Of a DNA stretch of 64,000 nt, positions 53,527 to 61,928 are shown piece by piece (positions within the stretch are counted from its first letter, which is position 1; each line of letters starts with the position of its first letter). Source of the DNA: Amycolatopsis sp. DSM 110486 (GTDB lineage Bacteria; Actinomycetota; Actinomycetes; Mycobacteriales; Pseudonocardiaceae); contig NZ_CP080519.1 in assembly GCF_019468465.1 (NCBI RefSeq), positions 1,069,001 through 1,133,000 on the forward strand. Direction: 5' to 3'. The notes under the pieces are model-generated. The model had not been told where the DNA came from and did not search any database. It saw nothing but the letters and a program-made list of their open reading frames with translations. The translations under genes were made by a program, and so were the position numbers.

Positions 53527-54254
53527 ACCTCACCACAAGCGACATCTGGCCACTGTTAGTGCCCGTTGCGGGATGGGCCGACTGAGGTCGGTATGGGGTG
53601 GGTCACGTCATGGGGTCTCCCTTCTTCGTCTTCGACATTTGTTGGCCGGGGCGCAGGCCTCTTCGGCGCCGCTGACCACCTCCTTCACTTGACTGCCCGC
53701 CCCTCGGCCAGGGCCGCGGCTTGCGGCTCCGGCTGCGCCGCCCACCACCGCCACCGCCCCCGGCCCCGGCACCGGATGCGAAGCAGCTGGGCCCGCAGAA
53801 CGCGCTCGTGAGCAATCCCTGCGCCCGCACGCCTTCCCGTCCCCGTCTCAGCGCGCGCCGTCGGACCCCAACCGACTGACCCCGGCCGACTGCGAGCAGC
53901 CGGGCCACCGCCGACCGCCGCCGGCCCGGCACCGGTCGCGAGGCAGGCTGGGCCCGCAGAACGTGCCCGTGGGCAATCCCTGCGCCCGCACGCCTTCCTC
54001 TCGCCGACCCACTCTCCGACTCAGCGCCCGCACGCCTTCCTGTCCACGACTCAGCGCGCGCCGTCGGACCCCAACCGACTGACACCCCGGCCGACTGCGA
54101 GGAGCCAGGCCACCGCCGAGGCCGGCTCGGCAGTCACTGCCCAGAAGGGCGGCACCGCCGCGGCCGGAGCGGCGCGTCCCCGCGAGCCATTTCGCGAGCC
54201 GCAGTCAGCCGGGCGAGCGCGGCGCCGGCGCCGGCGCGGGTGCGGGTGCGGGCG
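53527..54254. other. 728-bp region without a supported gene
   Basis: Very GC-rich, with long Pro/Arg-coding open frames on both strands that look spurious. Most of the region is an imperfect tandem repeat (see the separate entry). Nothing resembling a known gene or RNA is seen. Confidence 0.6.
53763..54118. repeat. Imperfect tandem duplication, unit about 160-195 bp
   Basis: Unit 1 (about 53763-53921) and unit 2 (about 53922-54118) share in the same order: CCGGCACCGG, TGGGCCCGCAGAACG, GCAATCCCTGCGCCCGCACG then CCTTCC, CTCAGCGCGCGCCGTCGGAC then CCCAACCGACTGA, and GGCCGACTGCGAG. Unit 2 carries an extra inserted copy of CGCCCGCACGCCTTCC, so that 16-mer occurs three times (53822, 53982, 54026). 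Confidence 0.75.
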
Positions 54255-55229
54255 TCACAGTGCGGCCGAGCCCGTAACCACCTCCTCAGCCGAGGAAGCC
54301 GCGTCGGGGTCTGGCGGGACGGCGTCGAGGGTGGCCCGGAACAGCAAGGCGATCCAGCTGCGGTAGGGGCGCCAGTCGTCGGCCAGGGGGATCAGTTCGG
54401 AGGCCGGGGTCGTGGCCGGGAGGCCGTACTCGTCGCGCATGGCTTCGTGCAGGCGGCCGTCGGCGCGGGGGAAGAGGTCGGGGTGCCCCGCGCCGCGCAG
54501 GAGGATTTGTTCGGCGGAGAAGGCGCCGATGCCGGGGATGGCGCGCAGGTGCGCGAGGGCGTCGGGGATGGGAAGCGCGCGAAGCTCGGCAGGGTCGAGG
54601 CGGCCGTCGGCGGTGGCTTGGGCGACGGAGCGCAGGCGGGCGACGCGGAAGTCGGCCAGGCCGTCTTCCGAGGCGAGCTCGGCCAGGACCGCGGGTGCGG
54701 GGAACGAGACCACTTGGTATTCGCCGACGTCGATGATGGCGCCGTGGCGTTCGGCGAGCACGCGGCGGCGCCGGATGGCCGTGGTGAAGCGCATGCCTTG
54801 GGAGAGCACGGACCAGCAGGCGGCTTCGTAGGGCGAGGAGAACAGCACGGGGCGCAAACCCGGATGGGCAGCGCGCAAGCGGGCGGCGACGGAGTCGCGC
54901 AGGTCGATGTCGGGCAGTCCGGAGGCGTCGACGTCGAGGGAGAGCATGCGGCTCACCTGGCCCATCACGCGCGCCGCCAGGTCGACCGGCGCGGAGACCT
55001 CCACCTCCACCGTGCCGGGCGATCTCTGGCGGATCGCGGCTCCGGCGTGGGTCCAGACGCCGTCCACGGGAAAGGCCAACCGCAGCACACCCGGCTCCGA
55101 GGCGGCGTCGGGCCGGGCGGCCGGGCCGAAGCCGGCCAGGTAGAGGCTCGCGGCGCACAGGTCGAACGGTCCGCGCACGGCTATCTCGCCGGTCGGCACG
55201 TCGATGGGCAGCAGGATCGGTGCGGTCAT
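54255..55229 (-). CDS. AlkA-like DNA-3-methyladenine glycosylase
   Basis: 324 aa. The N-terminal domain leads into a helix-hairpin-helix glycosylase fold: SPYEAACWSVLSQGMRFTTA begins the HhH-GPD core, and LRAIPGIGAFSAEQILLRGAG is the hairpin, followed by the catalytic Asp in FPRADGRLHEAM. This fits alkylation base-excision repair. ATG 55229 is preceded by GGAGGGAC; the frame extends further upstream but without a site. It is divergent from the methyltransferase at 55403. Confidence 0.88.
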   Translation of the reverse strand: MTAPILLPIDVPTGEIAVRGPFDLCAASLYLAGFGPAARPDAASEPGVLRLAFPVDGVWTHAGAAIRQRSPGTVEVEVSAPVDLAARVMGQVSRMLSLDVDASGLPDIDLRDSVAARLRAAHPGLRPVLFSSPYEAACWSVLSQGMRFTTAIRRRRVLAERHGAIIDVGEYQVVSFPAPAVLAELASEDGLADFRVARLRSVAQATADGRLDPAELRALPIPDALAHLRAIPGIGAFSAEQILLRGAGHPDLFPRADGRLHEAMRDEYGLPATTPASELIPLADDWRPYRSWIALLFRATLDAVPPDPDAASSAEEVVTGSAAL

Positions 55230-55402
55230 CGGGGTGTCCCTCCTCTGCGGCCTCCGGGGGTCGGAGAACCGTGGAAGCGACGTTAGGAAGAGGGGCCGAC
55301 AATCCGGGGCCTCGAACGCCTGATCGGCGAGATCTTCACTCGATCGTGGAAAACCAGGCTTTGGCATACTGCCGGTATCCGAACCGGAAGGGAGCGAAAC
55401 CG

Positions 55403-56170
55403 GTGGTAGAGCACCCAAAAGCCCAGGACCGTCTCGCCGATCTGCTCGACGCGCCGGCCAAGACCACGGACGCGGGTTACCTCGACGTCCTCGGCGACGC
55501 GCCCCAAGCCGGGCCCACCACGGGAATCACCCAGCGCGTGATGCGCACGACGCTGCTCCCCCAGGTCTACGAACGCTACTGGCGTCCCATGTTCGGCCGG
55601 CTGTTCAAGGGCCCGTTCGGCCCCAGCATGGCCGGCGAAGTCCGCCTCGCCACGGAGCTCCTCGCGCTCGAACCCGGTCGGATCGTGCTCGACGTCGCCT
55701 GCGGCACCGGCCGGTTCACCCGTGCTTTCGGGGCAGCCGTGGGAAAAGAGGGCCTCGCCATCGGCCTCGACGGTGCGCCCTCGATGCTCACCCGCGCCGT
55801 CACCGAGACCGATGAAGACGGAGTCGCCTACCTCCGCGCCGACGCCGTCGAACCGCCGTTCACACCCTCCACAGTGGACGCCATCTGCTGCTTCGCCGCC
55901 CTGCACATGTTCGCCGAGCCCGAACGCGCGCTGGACTCGTTCGCGCGGATCCTGCGCCCCGGCGGCCGCGTCGTGCTGCTCACGAGCGCGCGCCGCGACT
56001 GGCAACCCGCGCGAGTCGTCGACACGGCGGGCGGGATCCTCAGCGGGCAGCGGATGTTCGACCGCGGCGAGATCGCCGCCGCCTTGCGCGCCCGGGGTCT
56101 CCGCATCGTCGCCGAGCGGTTCGCGGGCGTCACCCAGATCGTCGCCGGCGAGCTGCCCGAGGCGGACTGA
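55403..56170 (+). CDS. SAM-dependent methyltransferase
   Basis: 255 aa class I methyltransferase. Motif I is IVLDVACGTGRFTRAFGAAV (near residue 96), the acidic loop IGLDGAPSML, motif II YLRADAVEPPF, and ALHMFAEPERALDSFARILRPGGRVVLL is motif III/IV. It resembles the UbiE/Methyltransf_11 group; the substrate is unknown. GTG 55403 follows GAAGGGAG. The gene ends 35 bp before the amidohydrolase, which has its own promoter. Confidence 0.88.
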   Translation: MVEHPKAQDRLADLLDAPAKTTDAGYLDVLGDAPQAGPTTGITQRVMRTTLLPQVYERYWRPMFGRLFKGPFGPSMAGEVRLATELLALEPGRIVLDVACGTGRFTRAFGAAVGKEGLAIGLDGAPSMLTRAVTETDEDGVAYLRADAVEPPFTPSTVDAICCFAALHMFAEPERALDSFARILRPGGRVVLLTSARRDWQPARVVDTAGGILSGQRMFDRGEIAAALRARGLRIVAERFAGVTQIVAGELPEAD

Positions 56171-56205
56171 TCCACTTTGTCGGTGCCCGGGGATAGCATC
56201 CCCGC

Positions 56206-57528
56206 ATGACCGACGCCGCTCCCGTCCCGCCCGACGACTCCCACCTGCGCGCCCTGATCGAAGCCACGGCCGAAGCCGTCGCGGCCGCCGAACCCCTCGG
56301 CTCCGACCACACCGGAGCCGAGTCCGGGGTGCGCGCGGCCGTGGCACAAGAAGTGCGGGCTCGCGCCGACGAACTCGTTGCGCTGAGCCAAGACCTGCAC
56401 GCCCACCCGGAAGAGGGCTTCACCGAGCACCGCTCCGTCGGTGCGCTGGCGGAGCTCCTGCGCGCCCACGGCCACGAGGTCACGGTCGGCCTCGGCGGCC
56501 TCGACACCGCCCTGCGCGCGAGCACCCCGGACAACGGCGGCCCGCACATCGCCGTGCTGTCGGAGTACGACGCGCTGCCCGGGCTCGGGCACGCGTGCGG
56601 GCACAACGTCATCTGCACCGCCGGCGCCGGCGGGTTCCTGGGCGCCGCGGCCGTGGCCGAGCAGGTCGGCGGACGCGTGTCCCTCGTCGGCACGCCCGCG
56701 GAGGAAGGCGGCGGCGGCAAGGAGACGCTCGCGCGCGCCGGGGTGTTCGACGACGTCGACGCCGTGATCATGCTCCACCCGTTCAGCCACGACATCGCGC
56801 TGCACCCGTTCCTCGGCCGGCGGCAGCTGGAGATGGTGTTCCACGGCGTCGGGGCCCACGCGTCGGCGCAGCCGTTCATGGGGCGCAACGCTCTCGACTC
56901 CGCGGTCGCGGCCTACCAGGGCGTGTCGATGCTGCGCCAGCAACTGCCTTCGACCGACCGCGTGCACGGCGTCTTCACCGACGGCGGCGCCCGGCCCAAC
57001 GTGATCCCCGAACGCGCTGCGCTCCTGTTCTACCTCCGCTCGGCCGACCCCGAGACGTTGCGCGACCTCGCGAAGCGGATGACCGCGATCGCCCACGGCG
57101 CCGCCGAAATGACGGGCTGCGGCGTGGAGCTCACGTGGGATTCGCAGCCGGCGTACCTGCCGATCCGCTTCAACACCACGTTCGCCGGGCGCTGGTCGGC
57201 GAACCAGGCCGACACGGGCCGCAAGCCGCTGCCGCCGGGGATCGTGCCCGAGTTCCTCACAGGGTCCACCGATCTGGGCAATTTGTCCTACCGGATGCCC
57301 GCGCTGCACCCGATGATCGCCGTCTCCGGACCGACGGTTGCCTTGCACACCAAGGAGTTCGCCGAAGCCGCCGGCTCGCCCGCGGGCGACAAGGCCGTGG
57401 TCGACGGCGCGCTCGGCCTCGCCCTCACCGCCGCCGACTACCTCGCCGACGCGACGCTGCGCCAAGCCGTGCACGACGAGTTCGAAGCCTCGGGAGGTGC
57501 GCTCGACGTCCCGAAGTTCTTCGACTGA
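56206..57528 (+). CDS. M20-family amidohydrolase
   Basis: 440 aa, aminobenzoyl-glutamate / carboxypeptidase-like M20 enzyme with two metal ions. DLHAHPEEGFTEHRSVG, LSEYDALPGLGHACGHN and VGTPAEEGGGGKETL hold metal ligands and the general base; VFHGVGAHASAQPFMGRNAL is the dimerisation-domain hallmark. The N-terminal 50 residues are an extension before the core. TAGCAT at 56194-56199 places the predicted transcript start at ATG 56206 (leaderless). The natural substrate is an N-acyl amino acid or small dipeptide by analogy. Confidence 0.9.
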   Translation: MTDAAPVPPDDSHLRALIEATAEAVAAAEPLGSDHTGAESGVRAAVAQEVRARADELVALSQDLHAHPEEGFTEHRSVGALAELLRAHGHEVTVGLGGLDTALRASTPDNGGPHIAVLSEYDALPGLGHACGHNVICTAGAGGFLGAAAVAEQVGGRVSLVGTPAEEGGGGKETLARAGVFDDVDAVIMLHPFSHDIALHPFLGRRQLEMVFHGVGAHASAQPFMGRNALDSAVAAYQGVSMLRQQLPSTDRVHGVFTDGGARPNVIPERAALLFYLRSADPETLRDLAKRMTAIAHGAAEMTGCGVELTWDSQPAYLPIRFNTTFAGRWSANQADTGRKPLPPGIVPEFLTGSTDLGNLSYRMPALHPMIAVSGPTVALHTKEFAEAAGSPAGDKAVVDGALGLALTAADYLADATLRQAVHDEFEASGGALDVPKFFD

Positions 57529-57562
57529 AAGCCACCGAACCAGGCTGAGGAACGCCTGAGGA

Positions 57563-57584
57563 TTCTCAGCTGATTCTTCTCAGC
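57563..57584. promoter_or_regulatory. Direct repeat TTCTCAGC x2 upstream of the HtrA-like gene
   Basis: TTCTCAGC occurs at 57563-57570 and 57577-57584, exactly 14 bp apart; CTGAG-GATT-CTCAG (57556-57569) forms an overlapping inverted repeat. Such spaced repeats are typical of OmpR-family response regulators, and mycobacterial MprA, which controls the HtrA protease pepD, uses a related direct-repeat motif (from memory). Confidence 0.4.
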
Positions 57585-57639
57585 AAAGCCGAAGGGATTT
57601 CCACAGGGTTCTCACAACCACCGCCGCGAATCTGGTGTC

Positions 57640-58695
57640 ATGACCGAGAACGAGAGTCGGCCCGGCCCCGCCTCACCCGGTGGGCACCAGCCGCACCAGA
57701 CCCACCCGATCGCTGCTCAGCAGAACGCCCAGCAGCACACCCAGCCGCAGTACGGCCCGTATGCCCAGCACGGGCAGTACCGCCACCAGCAGCAGGCCGC
57801 GCCGAACCCGCTCTTCACACAGCAGCCGCAGGCTCAGCCGGCCACGCAGCCGAAGCGACGGGGCGGCAAGCTCGCCGCCGTCGTCGGCGCGACCGCGCTC
57901 GCCGCGGCGCTCGTCGGCGGTGGCGCCGGTGCGGCGATCGTCGGGCTGACCACCACCTCGGTGGCCTCGCCCGCGTCGTCCTCCGCGGTCGCCGGGCAGA
58001 CGGTCAGCAACACGACCTCCACCGGCGACGTCAGCACGGTCGCGGCGAAGGTCCTGCCGAGCGTCGTGCAGGTCAACGTCGACACCGGCCAGGGCGAGGC
58101 CATCGGCTCGGGCGTCATCCTGAGCTCCGACGGCCGGATCCTCACCAACGCCCACGTGGTCGACGGCGCGGTCGGCGACGTCACGATCACGACGTCCGAC
58201 GGCAAGCAGTACCAGGCCGGCGTGGTCGGCGCCGACACCAAGGGCGACATCGCGGTGCTGCAGGCCAAGGGCGCCAGCGGCCTCACCGCCGCCACCCTCG
58301 GCGACTCGAGCAAGCTCGTGGTCGGCCAGGAAGTGATCGCCATCGGCTCGCCGGGCGGGCTGCAGAACACCGTGACCACCGGCATCGTCAGCGCGCTGAA
58401 CCGGCCGCTGTCCGACGTCGGCGGGGGCGAGCAGCAGCAGCAGTCGCCGTTCAGCCGCACGTCGAACCAGGCGGACAACGGCCCCAGCTACACCGCGATC
58501 CAGACCGACGCCTCGATCAACCAGGGCAACTCCGGCGGCGCGCTCGTCGACGCCCAGGGCCAGGTCATCGGCATCAACTCCGCCCTCTACAACCCGTCGG
58601 CCTCGGCCAACGGCTCCGCGGGCAGCGTCGGGATCGGCTTCGCGATCCCGGTCAACGACGCCAAGACGATCGTGGATCAGATCGTCAACGGCTGA
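57640..58695 (+). CDS. Membrane-anchored HtrA-like serine protease without PDZ domain
   Basis: 351 aa. Residues 1-75 are a Gln/His/Pro-rich cytoplasmic tail, 77-103 a single transmembrane helix (KLAAVVGATALAAALVGGGA), then an extracytoplasmic trypsin-like domain. The catalytic triad is His172 (LTNAHVVDGAV), Asp203 (TKGDIAVLQ) and Ser298 (INQGNSGGALVD). The chain stops at IVDQIVNG just after the protease domain, where related HtrA/PepD proteins continue into PDZ. It is likely an envelope stress protease. ATG 57640 has little upstream ribosome binding sequence. Confidence 0.92.
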   Translation: MTENESRPGPASPGGHQPHQTHPIAAQQNAQQHTQPQYGPYAQHGQYRHQQQAAPNPLFTQQPQAQPATQPKRRGGKLAAVVGATALAAALVGGGAGAAIVGLTTTSVASPASSSAVAGQTVSNTTSTGDVSTVAAKVLPSVVQVNVDTGQGEAIGSGVILSSDGRILTNAHVVDGAVGDVTITTSDGKQYQAGVVGADTKGDIAVLQAKGASGLTAATLGDSSKLVVGQEVIAIGSPGGLQNTVTTGIVSALNRPLSDVGGGEQQQQSPFSRTSNQADNGPSYTAIQTDASINQGNSGGALVDAQGQVIGINSALYNPSASANGSAGSVGIGFAIPVNDAKTIVDQIVNG

Positions 58696-58771
58696 CGCAG
58701 TCGCGGACGGACCGCGGTCGGGGCGGCCCGTCCGACTTTCCTCGCTCGAATCGGGGTAGTGGGGAAAAACG

Positions 58772-58821
58772 GTGAAAGCCGCTCTCCCAGGGTTTCGGGG
58801 CCCTGAGAGAGCGGCTTTCAC
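58772..58821. terminator. Bidirectional terminator between htrA-like and DUF3224 genes
   Basis: A 15-bp perfect outer stem (58772-58786 with 58807-58821) continues into an inner CAGGG/CCCTG stem with an 8-nt loop. It contains the stop codon of the leftward DUF3224 gene. Confidence 0.85.
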
Positions 58822-59203
58822 GCTGCCGGGAGCTCGTAGGTCAGCGTGAACGTGTGGTGGCCGGCCTCGTCCTGCGTGATGGCGGCGGAGCCGGAGATGC
58901 CCGTCAGCTCTCCCGATCCGGAGCCCGCGAGGATCAGCAGCGACAAGCCCTCGTCGCCCGCCGCGTGCCGCAGCACGAACGAACCCTTGCGCCCGTCGAC
59001 GGACACCGCCAGGCCTCGAAGGCGACGTACGCGCGCGAAGTGGCATTCGAGGCCGTCAGCATCTCGACGGTGCTGGTGCCCTCGACCGCACCCGTGAAGG
59101 TTTTGGCGATGGCCACACGGGCGAACTCGGTGCCACCCGTCTCGTCCTGGGCCTGCGGCTCCCACTTGTCGAGCTCGAACGTGGCGGTCGCGGTGCTGGT
59201 CAT
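58818..59203 (-). pseudogene. DUF3224 family gene broken by a single-base frameshift
   Basis: From ATG 59203 the frame reads MTSTATATFELDKWEPQ and on to ATSRAYVAFEAW, the first half of a DUF3224 domain. It then becomes nonsense, while the second half (VSVDGRKGSFVLRHAAGDEG through AGHHTFTLTYELPAA) is intact in the next frame down to 58818. Inserting one base near 59011-59017 would restore AYVAFE-LAVSVDGRKGSF and a normal 129-residue protein. It is either a recent natural mutation or a sequencing error. DUF3224 has no established function. Confidence 0.85.
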
Positions 59204-59269
59204 GGCGGGTCCTTCCGATCGTGAGCTCTCAGCCTGCCCGCCATACCTGCCAGCTTGTGTCAGGTATTT

Positions 59270-60820
59270 TCATCGCCGGCGGTTGCCGAACAGCCCCCGC
59301 GTGATCTCCCGCCCCAGCGCGGACGCGGCCGAGCGCATGAAGGACTTCACCGCCGGGTTGCTCATCGCCTGCGAGATCAGCCCGGGGTCCTCCTTCTCGG
59401 CCTTCCCAGCAGGAGCCGGTGCAGGGGCCTCGGCAGCAGGCGGCGCGTCCGCCGGCGCCGCGACCCGAGCCGCCAGCTTCTCGTACGCCGACTCGCGGTC
59501 GATCGTCTCCGAGTACTTCGCGTGCAGGTCCGACGACGCGACCGCCGCGGCCACCGCCTCGTCCCCGACCGAGCCCATCTTCGACCGCGGCGCCCGCAGC
59601 CGCGTCCACGCGACCGGCGTCGGCGCGCCCCGCTCGGACAGCACCGTGACGACCGCCTCGCCGATGCCGAGTGACGTCAGCGCCGTCTCGAGGTCGTAGT
59701 GCGGTGTCTTCGGGTACGTCTTCACCGTCCTGGCCAGGGCTTTCTGGTCGTCCGGCGTGAACGCCCGCAGCGCGTGCTGCACCCGCGCGCCCAGCTGCGA
59801 CAGCACCGCGTTGGGGATGTCCGTGGGCAGCTGCGTGCAGAAGAACACGCCGACGCCCTTCGACCGGATCAGTTTCACCGTCTGCTCGATGCGCTCCAGG
59901 AACGCCTTCGACGCGTCGTTGAACAACAGGTGCGCCTCGTCGAAGAAGAACACCAGCTTCGGCTTGTCGAGGTCGCCCTCCTCGGGCAGCTCCTCGAACA
60001 GCTCGGCCAGCAGCCACATCAGGAACGTCGAGAACAACGCCGGCTTCGACTGCAGGTCGTCCAGCTCCAGCAGCGTCACCACACCTTTGCCATCGACCTC
60101 GCGCATGAGGTCGTGGACGTCGAGCTCGGGCTCGCCGAAGAAGTCCTCGCCGCCCTGGGCCTCCAGATTGGACAGTGCGCGCAGGATCACCCCGGCCGTC
60201 GCCGAGGAGACGCCGCCGATGCCCTTGAGGTCGGCCTTGCCCTCGTCGCTGGTCAGGTGCGTGATCACCGACCGCAGGTCCTTCGTGTCGAGCAGCGCCA
60301 GTCCTCGCTGGTCGGCCCAGTGGAAGATCAGGCCGAGAGTCGACTCCTGCGTCTCGTTCAGGCCCAGCACCTTGGACAGCAGCACCGGGCCGAAGCTCGT
60401 GATCGTGGCCCGGATCGGCGAGCCCTTCCCACCGGTACCCAGCGACAGGAACTGCACCGGGCACGCGGCGGGCGCCCAGTCGTCACCCAGCTCCTGCGCG
60501 CGTTTCGTGAGCTTGTCGTTCGCCTCACCCGCCGCCGACAGCCCCGAAAGGTCGCCCTTCACGTCGGCCAGCACCACCGGCACGCCGGCGGCGGAGAGCT
60601 GCTCCGAGATCAGCTGCAACGTCTTCGTCTTGCCGGTGCCGGTCGCACCCGCCACCAGACCGTGGCGGTTCAGCGTGGCCAGCGGCAGCCGCACGGCCGC
60701 GGCCGCCTCGGTCCGCCCGTCGATCACCACGGCGCCCAGCTCCACCGCGTCGCCCTCACTCACGTAACCCTGCGCGATCTCCGCCGCAGGCGCCGACCCC
60801 TGCTCGGCCACTGGCCGCAC
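59270..60820 (-). CDS. HerA-like ATPase (DUF853)
   Basis: 516 aa. Walker A is [22 protein letters not shown] (near residue 57), [17 protein letters not shown] follows, and [20 protein letters not shown] is Walker [20 protein letters not shown] is the sensor region, and [20 protein letters not shown] is a DUF853 block. The Ala/Pro-rich stretch around 455-475 links a short conserved tail ending [13 protein letters not shown]. This cytoplasmic family is related to HerA/FtsK pumps; its cellular role is not settled. It begins at GTG 60820; GTG 60811 is an alternative. Confidence 0.92.
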   Translation of the reverse strand: MRPVAEQGSAPAAEIAQGYVSEGDAVELGAVVIDGRTEAAAAVRLPLATLNRHGLVAGATGTGKTKTLQLISEQLSAAGVPVVLADVKGDLSGLSAAGEANDKLTKRAQELGDDWAPAACPVQFLSLGTGGKGSPIRATITSFGPVLLSKVLGLNETQESTLGLIFHWADQRGLALLDTKDLRSVITHLTSDEGKADLKGIGGVSSATAGVILRALSNLEAQGGEDFFGEPELDVHDLMREVDGKGVVTLLELDDLQSKPALFSTFLMWLLAELFEELPEEGDLDKPKLVFFFDEAHLLFNDASKAFLERIEQTVKLIRSKGVGVFFCTQLPTDIPNAVLSQLGARVQHALRAFTPDDQKALARTVKTYPKTPHYDLETALTSLGIGEAVVTVLSERGAPTPVAWTRLRAPRSKMGSVGDEAVAAAVASSDLHAKYSETIDRESAYEKLAARVAAPADAPPAAEAPAPAPAGKAEKEDPGLISQAMSNPAVKSFMRSAASALGREITRGLFGNRRR

Positions 60821-60928
60821 CCCGTTCCGAGTCCGAAATCACACTCTTTCACCTGGCTGCCCGAGCGTAACGCGCCGAATGCGCAGGTAACCCGGCTGAC
60901 ATCCCCGTGTCGGGTTAGGGTTGTCCGG

Positions 60929-61537
60929 GTGACCGACCACCTAGTCTGGATCGACTGCGAGATGACGGGGCTCGACCTCGGCAAAGACGCGTTGATCGAA
61001 ATAGCCGCCCTCGTGACCGACGCCGACCTCAACGTCCTCGGCGAGGGAGTCGACATCGTCATCCACACCGACGACACCACGCTCGACGGCATGCCGCAGG
61101 TGGTCCACGACATGCACGCCAAGTCCGGGCTCACCGAAGAGGTCCGCGCCTCCGCGGTGACGCTCGCCGAAGCCGAGCAGCGCGTGCTCGACTACATCCG
61201 CGAGCACGTCCCCGACCCCGGCACAGCCCCGCTGGCAGGCAACTCCATCGCCACCGACCGCGGCTTCATCTCCCGCGACATGCCGGCGCTCGACAGCCAC
61301 CTGCATTACCGCATGGTCGACGTGTCGTCGGTCAAGGAACTCGTCCGGCGCTGGTACCCGCGGATCTACTACGCGAAGCCCGAGAAGGGCCTCGCCCACC
61401 GCGCGCTCGCCGACATCAAGGAATCCATCGGCGAACTCGACTACTACCGCAACGTCGCCTTCGTCCCCCAACCCGGGCCGACCAGCGAACAAGCCAAAGC
61501 CGCGGCCGCCGAAGTGCAGGAACGCCACCAAAGCTGA
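60929..61537 (+). CDS. orn: Oligoribonuclease
   Basis: 202 aa DEDDh 3'-5' exonuclease that removes short RNA oligomers, including pGpG from c-di-GMP turnover. [21 protein letters not shown] is Exo I (Asp, Glu), [16 protein letters not shown] is Exo II, and [21 protein letters not shown] is Exo III with catalytic His and Asp. TAGGGT at 60916-60921 makes GTG 60929 almost the first base of the mRNA. It is divergent from the HerA-like gene. Confidence 0.97.
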   Translation: MTDHLVWIDCEMTGLDLGKDALIEIAALVTDADLNVLGEGVDIVIHTDDTTLDGMPQVVHDMHAKSGLTEEVRASAVTLAEAEQRVLDYIREHVPDPGTAPLAGNSIATDRGFISRDMPALDSHLHYRMVDVSSVKELVRRWYPRIYYAKPEKGLAHRALADIKESIGELDYYRNVAFVPQPGPTSEQAKAAAAEVQERHQS

Positions 61538-61610
61538 CCCGGTGAAAACCCGTCGCGAGGGCACGCTACGATATTCCGTAGCAAGGTGATCGCGACGATC
61601 CCTCGCAGAT

Positions 61611-61687
61611 GGTGGGCGTAGCTCAGCTGGTAGAGCACCTGGTTGTGGTCCAGGAGGTCGCGGGTTCGAAACCCGTCGCTCACCCCA
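61611..61687 (+). tRNA. tRNA-His (GTG anticodon)
   Basis: The cloverleaf folds: acceptor GTGGGCG with CGCTCAC, D arm GCTCAGCTGGTAGAGC, anticodon loop TTGTGGT between CCTGG and CCAGG, T arm CGGGTTCGAAACCCG. The histidine-specific G at position -1 (61611) pairs with C73, and the CCA end is encoded. Confidence 0.95.
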
Positions 61688-61690
61688 TTA

Positions 61691-61745
61691 CCCCAGTTTG
61701 GTCGGTCCCTGGTGGGACCTTTCCCGAACTGGGGTTTCGCCTTTT
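61691..61745 (+). terminator. Terminator after tRNA-His
   Basis: Outer stem CCCCAGTT/AACTGGGG (61691-61698 with 61727-61734), inner hairpin GGTCCC-TGGT-GGGACC (61704-61719), then TTTCGCCTTTT. Confidence 0.75.
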
Positions 61746-61746
61746 C

Positions 61747-61783
61747 CTGGGGGTCGGACCCCCAGACCCCCGCCGGGGGATGC
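61747..61783. repeat. Run of GC palindromes downstream of tRNA-His
   Basis: CTGGGGGTCGGACCCCCAG (61747-61765) is a 19-bp perfect palindrome around one central base. A second short perfect hairpin, CCGGGGG-ATG-CCCCCGG, follows it. The stretch up to 61928 then turns strongly G-rich on this strand and carries no gene. Confidence 0.6.
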
Positions 61784-61928
61784 CCCCGGACCCCCATCAG
61801 GTGTGGTCGCCCCGGATCCCCGTCCTGCCGGGTTGCCCGGACCCCTGACCCGTGCGGTGGCCGTGGTGTGTGGGGTGGTGACGAATCCGTGGTCGGGTGC
61901 GGTGGGTGGTGGGGTCCTTTGTGGAGGG

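Noticed and set aside
53822..54041. CRISPR-like array suggested by three copies of CGCCCGCACGCCTTCC
   Set aside because: Repeat is only 16 bp, spacing is irregular (160 and 44 bp), the intervening DNA is itself repeated, and no cas genes are present.
53603..54085. 160-aa minus-strand open frame in the tandem repeat region
   Set aside because: It consists of Arg/Gly-rich low-complexity sequence generated by the repeats, with no start signal or domain.
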